Source: Thaumarchaeota archaeon S13
GTDB taxonomy: Archaea > Thermoproteota > Nitrososphaeria > Nitrososphaerales > Nitrosopumilaceae
Direction: 5' to 3'
Length of the DNA: 17,498 nt
Assembly (NCBI GenBank): GCA_003724275.1
Contig: RHFA01000156.1
Coordinates: 1 to 17,498, forward strand
The notes beneath the pieces were generated by a model that searched no databases, was not told the origin of the DNA, and saw only the letters and a program-made list of their open reading frames with translations. A program made the translations under genes and the position numbers. Each line of letters opens with the position of its first letter. Positions within the stretch are counted from its first letter, which is position 1. This document shows, piece after piece, positions 12,306 through 17,498 of this stretch.

Positions 12306-14480
12306 CTACCCGTACATCTCCCTTCCGTGCGGGCCGGGAACCGCGTTGGTGACCCTAGACCTCACCGAGTCGTACCACTTGCCCACGTCCCCCGTTATCG
12401 ACGGGCTTATGCGCTTGAGGCCTGCCGTAAAGTCCTGGCCCTCTATTGCGCGCGAGCCGCGCTGGATTGCGGCCACGGCGGCCTCCCTGCACAGGGCCTC
12501 GAGGTCCGCGCCCGAGCACCCCCTCGTCATGACGGCCACCTCGCCGAGGCTGACGTCGTCTCCCAGCGGCATCTTTCTGGAGAGGACGCCGATGATCTCG
12601 AGCCTCGCGGCCTCGTCTGGCGGCGGCGTGTATATCGCGAGGTCGAGGCGGCCCGTGCGCAGGAGCGACCCGTCTAGCAGGTCGGGGCGGCTCGTGATCC
12701 CGACGACGACGACGCTCGCCGTGAGGCTGTCCTCTATCTCCGTGAGGAGCTGGCTGAGGATCGTGTCGCCATACCCGCCGTCGCCGCCGTCCCTGTGGCG
12801 CGCGAGCGCGTCGAGCTCGTCGAGTATGAGGACGCACGGCGAGGACGCGACGGCCTTGCGGAATATGTCGCGTATGGCCCTCTCGGACTCGCCGATCCAC
12901 TTTGAGAGTATCTCCGGCCCCTTTACGACTATCATGTTGGCCCCACTCTCGGTGGCGAGCGCGCGCGCGAGCATCGTCTTGCCGCACCCCGGCGGGCCGT
13001 ACACGAGGACGCCGTGCGGGGGCCTCACGCCCATGCGCGCAAACTCGGCGGGCTCGCGCATGGCGCGGATGACGTTCTGCTGGAGGGTGCGCTTTGCGTC
13101 GCCTAGCCCGCCGACGTCGCCCCACCAGACCTTGGGGCGCTCGACGTAAAACTCGCGCATCGCAGTCGGCACGACCTCGCGCATAGCCTCGTAAAAGTCG
13201 ACTATCCTTATGCGCATCGACCGCAGCACGGCGGACGGTATGCGCTCGGTCTCCAGGTCGATCTCCGGCAGGTACCTCCTGATCGCCTTTATGGCCGCCT
13301 CGCGGCACAGCGACCTGATGTCGGCCCCCGTGTAGCCGTGGAGCGCCGAGGCCATCTCCTTGATGTCAAACTCGGCGTCGACAGGCATGCCGCGCGTGTG
13401 TATCTGGAGTATCTCGAGGCGCCCGTCCTCGTTGGGCACGGAGACCTCGACCTCCCTGTCAAACCTGCCGGGGCGCCTGAGCGCGGGGTCCACGCTGTCC
13501 TGCCTGTTCGTGGCCCCGAGCACGATCACGTTGCCCCTCTCGGTCAGCCCGTCCATGAGCGCTAGGAGCTGCGCGACGACGCGCTTTTCGACGTCGCCAT
13601 AGACGTCCTCGCGCCTGGGCGCGATCGCGTCAATCTCGTCGATGAATATTATGCTCGGCGAGTTGTCCCTGGCCTCCTTGAATATGTCGCGCAGGCGGGC
13701 CTCGGTCTCGCCATAGTACTTGTTCATTATCTCCGGCCCGTTTATGAGGTACATGTTGGCGTCTGACTCGCTCGCGAGGACCTTTGCGATGAGCGTCTTG
13801 CCGCACCCCGGCGGGCCGTACAGGAGCACGCCGCTGTGGGCCTCGACGCCGAGGCGCGCAAAGAGCTCGGGGTGGCGGAGCGGGAGCTCGACTATCTCGC
13901 GCATCGCCTTTATCTCGTCGCCTAGCCCGCCGACCTCCTCGTACGTCACGCGCGGCCTCCTGTCGCGCGCGGCCTCGGTGAGTATGCTCAGCGCGGTGGG
14001 GTCGCACACCTCGACCATGCCGCCGGGCGAGACCCTGCTCACCCTGAAGGATATCGTGTTGCCGAGTATCATAACGGACACCTCGTCGCCCTCGACGACG
14101 GGCATCCCGGACACGCGGGCCTTGACAAAGTCGGTAAACTCCGAGTCCACCGTCATGGTGTCGTTGACGGGCATGAGCTCCACGGACCGCGCGGGCCGGA
14201 CCTCTGCACGCGACACGCGCACCTGCTCGTTGCGCGCGCCGCCGACGTTCTTGCGCATCTGCCCGTCAATCCTGATCGTCTCCGGGGAGCGCTCGTCCTC
14301 GTCGGCGGGCCACGCCACGGCGCAGCTCGACCGCGCGCTGGCTATCTCGACAAAGTCCCCCGGCGAGATCCCGAGGCTGTCCATGGCCTCCGGCCCAATG
14401 CGCGCGCGCTTTTTGCCCACGTCGCGCTGCTTTGCCTCGCCCACGGTCATCGAGAGGGCCTCGCCGCGCTTGCGTGCCAA
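12306..14480 (-). CDS. Cdc48/VAT-type AAA+ ATPase
   Basis: A 724-residue archaeal Cdc48 (p97/VAT) homologue, a hexameric unfoldase that feeds proteins to degradation. Residues about 1-170 are the VAT N-domain (MTVGEAKQRDVGKKRARI then GDFVEI). The D1 ring has Walker A GPPGCGKT (222-229) and Walker B IIFIDEID; D2 has GPPGCGKT (495-502) and VLILDELD. The paired arginine fingers R-x-x-R are kept in both (RRPGR, LRTGR), though D2 has Thr for the usual Pro. The start chosen is TTG 14480, 9 nt after the aEF-1beta stop; ATG 14450 would begin at MTVGEA and is a real alternative. The C-terminus ends REMYG rather than the eukaryotic adaptor-binding tail. It is co-directional with translation genes. Confidence 0.94.
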   Translation of the reverse strand: MARKRGEALSMTVGEAKQRDVGKKRARIGPEAMDSLGISPGDFVEIASARSSCAVAWPADEDERSPETIRIDGQMRKNVGGARNEQVRVSRAEVRPARSVELMPVNDTMTVDSEFTDFVKARVSGMPVVEGDEVSVMILGNTISFRVSRVSPGGMVEVCDPTALSILTEAARDRRPRVTYEEVGGLGDEIKAMREIVELPLRHPELFARLGVEAHSGVLLYGPPGCGKTLIAKVLASESDANMYLINGPEIMNKYYGETEARLRDIFKEARDNSPSIIFIDEIDAIAPRREDVYGDVEKRVVAQLLALMDGLTERGNVIVLGATNRQDSVDPALRRPGRFDREVEVSVPNEDGRLEILQIHTRGMPVDAEFDIKEMASALHGYTGADIRSLCREAAIKAIRRYLPEIDLETERIPSAVLRSMRIRIVDFYEAMREVVPTAMREFYVERPKVWWGDVGGLGDAKRTLQQNVIRAMREPAEFARMGVRPPHGVLVYGPPGCGKTMLARALATESGANMIVVKGPEILSKWIGESERAIRDIFRKAVASSPCVLILDELDALARHRDGGDGGYGDTILSQLLTEIEDSLTASVVVVGITSRPDLLDGSLLRTGRLDLAIYTPPPDEAARLEIIGVLSRKMPLGDDVSLGEVAVMTRGCSGADLEALCREAAVAAIQRGSRAIEGQDFTAGLKRISPSITGDVGKWYDSVRSRVTNAVPGPHGREMYG

Positions 14481-14489
14481 GGCAGGCCC

Positions 14490-14771
14490 CTACTTCATCT
14501 CCACCGAGGAGCGGCTCATGTTCAGGACCTCAAACTCGCTCACGCCCTCCACGGACCTCACGGCCGACTCGAGGGAGTCCATCTGGCCCTCCCTGTCCTC
14601 GCAGACAAACTCGGCCCTTAGCGCAAAGAGGCCAAAGGCTATGGGCTCCTTTTCGTGGCGCCTCATCGTTATCCCGTCGCTCAGCGCGCCGCCTATCGAG
14701 GCGGCCAGCGCGTCGAGGTCCACCTCGATCCCCGTGGGGAGGACCTTTGCGGCAATGACGAGCTTTGTCAT
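14490..14771 (-). CDS. ef1b: Translation elongation factor aEF-1beta
   Basis: A 93-residue archaeal nucleotide-exchange factor for aEF-1alpha, reloading it with GTP during elongation. Family signatures are the N-terminal KVLPTGIEVDLDALAASI, PIAFGLFALRAEFVCED in the middle, and VEGVSEFEVLNMSR near the end. Its ATG overlaps the TGA of the upstream zinc-ribbon gene (ATGA, 4 nt), indicating translational coupling; this pair is conserved across archaea. Length is typical. Confidence 0.95.
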   Translation of the reverse strand: MTKLVIAAKVLPTGIEVDLDALAASIGGALSDGITMRRHEKEPIAFGLFALRAEFVCEDREGQMDSLESAVRSVEGVSEFEVLNMSRSSVEMK

Positions 14772-14950
14772 GGCCCCTCAAACCCGCAGGCGGGGCACCT
14801 GTACGCCGCGGCCGACTCGCGGCAGCTCTGGCACCTCCAGACCGTGGAGGACTCGTTGCCGCACTCGGGGCAGCCGAACTTGACGCACTTGTCGTTTGGC
14901 ATGATGTGCCTGTGGCAGCAGCTGCACACGGGCAGGGAGAGCGACGACAT
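14768..14950 (-). CDS. Archaeal zinc-ribbon protein (HVO_2753/COG2888-like)
   Basis: A 60-residue protein almost wholly made of two zinc sites: C9-x2-C12, C27-x2-C30, C40-x2-C43 and C52-x2-C55, ending CGFEGP. This is the small archaeal zinc-ribbon family described as RNA-binding and regularly located before aEF-1beta. The ATG at 14950 is preferred over 14968 because it lies 27-28 nt after a TATAAAT box, and because the extra residues (MRARAA) are unlike the family. A ribosome- or tRNA-related role is likely but unproven. Confidence 0.9.
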   Translation of the reverse strand: MSSLSLPVCSCCHRHIMPNDKCVKFGCPECGNESSTVWRCQSCRESAAAYRCPACGFEGP

Positions 14951-14974
14951 CGCCGCGCGCGCGCGCACGCGCCG

Positions 14975-14981
14975 ATTTATA
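14975..14981 (-). promoter_or_regulatory. TATA box for the zinc ribbon-aEF1beta-cdc48 unit, overlapping a stop codon
   Basis: On minus it reads TATAAAT and contains the TAA stop (14979-14977) of the geranylgeranyl reductase. Its centre is about 28 nt before ATG 14950. Confidence 0.65.
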
Positions 14982-16131
14982 CCTTGCCTATGGCGGCGGC
15001 CATGAGGCGCGCCACGTCGCCCGGGGGCATCCTGCGCAGCAGGCCGGCGGCCCCCCTGGCCCCGAGCGCGCGGGCGATCGCGCCGGCGTGAAAGTCAAAC
15101 CCCGCCCCCGAGGCCGCCGCGGCGGCCACCTCTGGCGTCACGGCGGCCACGAGGGCGTCCAGGGAGGCGTTGCCCATGCCCCCGAGGAGGGCGCGCGCGG
15201 CGAGCTGCGACCGAAACTCGGCGCCAAACATGGCCTCCCACTCGCCCCTGTAGGAGTCCAGGGCAGCGGCGTCGCCGGACTCGAGGAACGCCGAGACAGC
15301 CCTGCCGGCCATGACGCCGCCCATGCCGCACGACAGTATGCCGCCGCCAGTCGTGGGCTTTGCCTGGCCCGCGGCGTCGCCGGCGTACACGGTCCGCCCG
15401 TCGACAAACGTGTCGGCATGCCCGCCGACCCATATCGGCGCGCTGACCCGCCTGAGCTCCGAGTGGCCGCCCCTGCCCCCTAGAAGCTCCCGCAGCGCCG
15501 CCGGGGCGTCAATGCCGCAGCCTGCCACGCCGACCTTGCCGCGCCCCCCGCCGGAGGGTATGACCCACGCAAAAAATCCCGGATACCTCTTGGCGTCAAG
15601 CATGACCTCGACGACCCCGCGCTCTATCCACGGGGCCATGACTTCTGCCTGCGCCGAGGCCACGATCCCCGAGCGCATCCCCCTTGAGGCCAGCGAGGCG
15701 ACGCCCGTGGCGTCGACCAGCGCGGCGCAGCCCTCGACGGGGCCGGCGCTGGTGCGAACCACGCCGTCGCGCATTCCGGCCACGCGCACCGAGGTGCGTA
15801 TGCGCGCCCCGGCCTCCTGGGCCTCGCGCGCGGCCTCCCTGTCGAGGCCGCGCCTGCTCACCTCCACGGCCCCGCCGCCGGGAACCTCAAAGGAGCCCCC
15901 GCCGGCGGAGCTGATCCGCGCGCGCTCTATGGCGTTGCCGAGGTACGCGCCCCTCTCCCCGACGCCGAGCGTGTCTAGCGCCCCGATGCTGGTGAGCCCG
16001 CCGCAATGGTCGGGCGTGCCGACCTCGTGGCCGCCCTCCAGGACCGTGACGGCGTGCCCGCGCCTCGCCACCTCCCTTGCGCACAAGAGGCCGGCAATGC
16101 TGCCGCCGGCGACAATGACGTCGCTGCGCAT
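14977..16131 (-). CDS. Geranylgeranyl reductase family FAD protein
   Basis: A 384-residue flavoprotein that reduces the double bonds of geranylgeranyl chains, most likely on digeranylgeranylglycerophospholipids to saturate archaeal membrane lipids. The N-terminal FAD fold has VAGGSIAG (7-14) and the conserved CGG after DH (C43). YPGFFAWVIPS is the family's substrate-side motif, and GDAAGQAKPTTGGGI (251-265) is the second FAD signature. The last 100 residues are Ala/Gly-rich helices. The ATG follows a TTAAATA box by 27 nt. It could act on other prenyl groups, since several paralogues usually exist. It is divergent from the NTF2-like gene. Confidence 0.92.
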   Translation of the reverse strand: MRSDVIVAGGSIAGLLCAREVARRGHAVTVLEGGHEVGTPDHCGGLTSIGALDTLGVGERGAYLGNAIERARISSAGGGSFEVPGGGAVEVSRRGLDREAAREAQEAGARIRTSVRVAGMRDGVVRTSAGPVEGCAALVDATGVASLASRGMRSGIVASAQAEVMAPWIERGVVEVMLDAKRYPGFFAWVIPSGGGRGKVGVAGCGIDAPAALRELLGGRGGHSELRRVSAPIWVGGHADTFVDGRTVYAGDAAGQAKPTTGGGILSCGMGGVMAGRAVSAFLESGDAAALDSYRGEWEAMFGAEFRSQLAARALLGGMGNASLDALVAAVTPEVAAAAASGAGFDFHAGAIARALGARGAAGLLRRMPPGDVARLMAAAIGKV

Positions 16132-16154
16132 GGCCCGCGCGCGGCGCGCGCGGC

Positions 16155-16161
16155 TATTTAA
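16155..16161 (-). promoter_or_regulatory. TATA box for geranylgeranyl reductase
   Basis: On minus it reads TTAAATA, centred about 27 nt before the ATG at 16131; the rest of the gap is almost pure G/C. Confidence 0.65.
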
Positions 16162-16207
16162 CCCAACGCGGCCACGCGCGCCCCCGCGGCCGGGGCGCCT
16201 AGCTAGA

Positions 16208-16215
16208 GATTTATC
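16208..16215 (+). promoter_or_regulatory. TATA box for the NTF2-like gene
   Basis: GATTTATC lies about 27-28 nt before the ATG at 16239 and favours that start over the ATG at 16263. Confidence 0.55.
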
Positions 16216-16238
16216 TGCGCGTCCGGGCCGCGCGCGCC

Positions 16239-16646
16239 ATGCCCGCCGAGGGAGCAGGGGTCATGGACGCCGTGAGGGCCTACCTCGAGGCCGGCAAGTC
16301 GAGGGACTTTGCGGCCCTGCGATCCATGCACTCGGCCGACCCCGCGTTCTCGAGCTTTTCAGACGTGCCCCCGTACGGCATGCACGACGCCGAGACGACC
16401 TCCGTGCTGGAGGAGATGCGCCTGGCCGCCATATCGGACTATGGATACCGCGTGAGCGACGAGCGCGTCATGGTCCGCGGCGAGATGGCCGTGGCCGCCT
16501 TTACGCTCGAGCAGAGCGGCATGCTCGTGGACAACAAGACGTTTAGCGGCGAGTCCGTCACTACGGTCTCTAGGGCGACGTTTGTCCTGGTGCGCGAGGG
16601 CACATGGAAGGTGGCACACATGCACGTCTCGCGCGTGCCCGGCTAG
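16239..16646 (+). CDS. NTF2/SnoaL-like domain protein
   Basis: A 135-residue protein with the pattern of the NTF2-like cone fold: an N-terminal helix pair (VMDAVRAYLEAGKSRDFAAL), a D-P-x-F-S turn (ADPAFSSFSD), a helix (SVLEEMRLA), and antiparallel strands ending TFVLVREGTWKVAHMHVS, typical of SnoaL-like and DUF4440-type proteins. Such proteins range from isomerases to stress-related ligand binders, so no reaction can be named. No signal peptide or membrane span is seen. The start agrees with the upstream TATA box. It is single-gene, with the hairpin-rich gap downstream. Confidence 0.75.
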   Translation: MPAEGAGVMDAVRAYLEAGKSRDFAALRSMHSADPAFSSFSDVPPYGMHDAETTSVLEEMRLAAISDYGYRVSDERVMVRGEMAVAAFTLEQSGMLVDNKTFSGESVTTVSRATFVLVREGTWKVAHMHVSRVPG

Positions 16647-16912
16647 CCGCGGGGCCTGGGGCCTGGCACGGGCGCCTGCGGCCAGGCCGCCCGTGGGGGC
16701 AAGCGCGCCGTGCCGCCAGGGGCCGCATGCCCGCCATTGGACGGCCTGGCAGCATTGCCAGGACTGTCCCTGTAGGGCATGGGCCGCGGGCAGGGCGCCC
16801 CCGCCATGGCTCTTGCACATTTTGCGGACTGGACGACATTGCCCGTGCCCGCCTGGCACACCGCGGCTGCCGCGCTCACGCCATGATGGCCTGCCAGAAC
16901 GCCCGCCACAAG
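16647..16912. other. Hairpin-rich intergenic stretch without a convincing gene
   Basis: Open frames on both strands here give low-complexity Arg/Gly/Pro/Ala products, so I call no gene. The motif GCCTGGCA or GCCTGGC recurs at 16661, 16744 and 16851, and two of the copies face perfect 7-bp complements (16661-16667 with 16681-16687; 16745-16751 with 16756-16762). It may hold a structured RNA, a decayed repeat element, or terminator structures for the NTF2-like gene and the converging gene. Confidence 0.45.
16739..16769. repeat. Inverted repeat forming a strong hairpin
   Basis: CCTGGCA-GCAT-TGCCAGG forms a perfect 7-bp stem with a 4-base loop. GGAC and GTCC on the outside can add 4 bp across a small internal loop. 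Confidence 0.7.
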
Positions 16913-17498
16913 TCACAGCCTTATGAACCCGCAGCCTATGAGGTCGCCATAGACGCCCGCTATGCGCTCCCTTGAATACTTGCGCCTCACCCTCTTTGCC
17001 CTAAAGATGAGGCGGTCAATGGAAAGGGGCTCGTTCCTGTAAATGTATAGCAGCGTGCCGGCAATCTCCAGCCACTCGGCACTGTTGTGGGATGCCGCAA
17101 AACCCAAAAACTCCTCGCGCCCGGCCCAGTCCTCCAGGCCACCGTCCGGAATGTCGCCAATGTCGCTTATGCGATAATAGTCGTTTGCGAGCTCGGGCGA
17201 GTACGGCCCGTATATGTAGAGCGTGTGCCTATACCTAAACGTGAGCCCAAAGCACTCTTGGGCAAAGTACACGAGCTTTTGGATCTTGATGCGCGTGTCC
17301 AGCACCGCCTCGCGGGGATTGGCGCGGCAATCGATCAGGCCGTTGGCGAGAAGCAGCCGCAGGAACGGCTCAATCCTCGCGTCGGCCTTTCTGTCAAGGA
17401 ACTTTTGGTACAGGCCACGGTACTCTTCGCGTATGGCCGAGCCAGAATATGCGCCGTCCCCGGCCGGCTCGGCGCGCGGGCCGCGCCGCCGGGAGACG
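16913..17498 (-). CDS. YwgA/Panacea (DUF4065)-like protein, 5' end beyond the window
   Basis: The minus frame is open from the right edge (first full codon at 17497) to a stop at 16913, giving 194 visible residues. A GTG at 17305 would give 130 residues, but the 64 codons before it encode good protein (EEYRGLYQKFLDRK, then IEPFLRLLLANGLID), so the true start lies outside. The core IKIQKLVYFAQECFGL followed by YIYGPYSPELANDYY matches the pattern KLxYFAQ...YGPYSP of YwgA-like and Panacea/DUF4065 proteins. Panacea proteins are antitoxins or chaperone-like partners in some toxin-antitoxin systems; archaeal YwgA-like proteins are uncharacterised. Arg/Lys-rich helices near the end (IFRAKRVRRKYSRERI) could contact nucleic acid or a partner. 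No toxin is visible downstream. Confidence 0.65.
   Translation of the reverse strand, partial: VSRRRGPRAEPAGDGAYSGSAIREEYRGLYQKFLDRKADARIEPFLRLLLANGLIDCRANPREAVLDTRIKIQKLVYFAQECFGLTFRYRHTLYIYGPYSPELANDYYRISDIGDIPDGGLEDWAGREEFLGFAASHNSAEWLEIAGTLLYIYRNEPLSIDRLIFRAKRVRRKYSRERIAGVYGDLIGCGFIRL

Noticed and set aside
12256..14883. Long plus-strand frames opposite cdc48 (for example 12256-13149 and 13720-14883)
   Set aside because: Shadows of the AAA+ ATPase gene; no recognisable domains.
15311..16546. 411-codon open frame on plus
   Set aside because: Antisense to geranylgeranyl reductase and out of frame with the NTF2-like gene; Pro/Arg/Ser-rich with no family pattern.
16647..16912. CRISPR array in the hairpin region
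   Set aside because: The recurring motif is only 7-8 nt, with uneven spacing and no regular repeat-spacer structure.
16359..16916. 185-codon minus frame across the NTF2-like gene and hairpin region
   Set aside because: Overlaps the well-formed NTF2-like gene antisense and is low-complexity Gly/Arg/His-rich sequence.

Overview
The window looks like a chromosomal stretch of a GC-rich ammonia-oxidising-type archaeon (Thaumarchaeota/Nitrososphaerota), possibly a Cenarchaeum-like lineage. This is inferred from the gene set: archaeal Rpo7 and Spt4, aEF-1beta with its zinc-ribbon partner, a Cdc48/VAT ATPase, GTP-dependent dephospho-CoA kinase, geranylgeranyl reductase, a membrane-anchored cupredoxin, CtaB and a K+-independent H+-pyrophosphatase. 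Many genes have an A/T-rich box about 24-32 nt before the start codon, the archaeal pattern for leaderless or very short-leader mRNAs. A tRNA-Gly(CCC) gene is present. A sample 60-nt line in the core (13021-13080) is about 72% GC.

Layout. (1) 1-719, minus strand: an AT-rich (about 32% GC in 301-360) 5' fragment of a nuclease-helicase resembling type ISP restriction enzymes, cut by the left edge. Composition changes to GC-rich over about 720-1000, so this looks like the edge of an acquired defence island. (2) 1023-3724: NAD biosynthesis, with aspartate dehydrogenase and quinolinate synthase on plus and NadC convergent on minus. NadC is the last gene of a tight rpo7-spt4-nadC unit. (3) 4696-6390: Mrp/ApbC-type Fe-S carrier ATPase followed by GTP-dependent dephospho-CoA kinase, divergent from rpo7. 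(4) 6442-7296: a small nuclease-fold-like gene with an apparent one-base deletion in an A7 run, tRNA-Gly, and a minimal SprT-like metallopeptidase. (5) 7335-9380: the proton-pumping pyrophosphatase. (6) 9406-12019: DUF2024 protein, JAMM peptidase and membrane cupredoxin on minus, divergent from heme O synthase CtaB. (7) 12016-14950, minus: a translation/proteostasis unit reading zinc ribbon, aEF-1beta, Cdc48, winged-helix protein. (8) 14977-16646: geranylgeranyl reductase (archaeal lipid saturation) divergent from an NTF2/SnoaL-like protein. (9) 16647-16912: a hairpin-rich stretch with no convincing gene. (10) 16913-17498, minus: a YwgA/Panacea-like protein whose reading frame continues beyond the right edge.

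Most of the window is ordinary archaeal core. The points most worth following are the AT-rich nuclease-helicase at the left edge, the frameshifted nuclease-like gene, the hairpin-rich gap near 16.75 kb, and the partial YwgA/Panacea-like gene next to it. I did not find a complete new system inside the window; if one exists it probably extends past the left edge.
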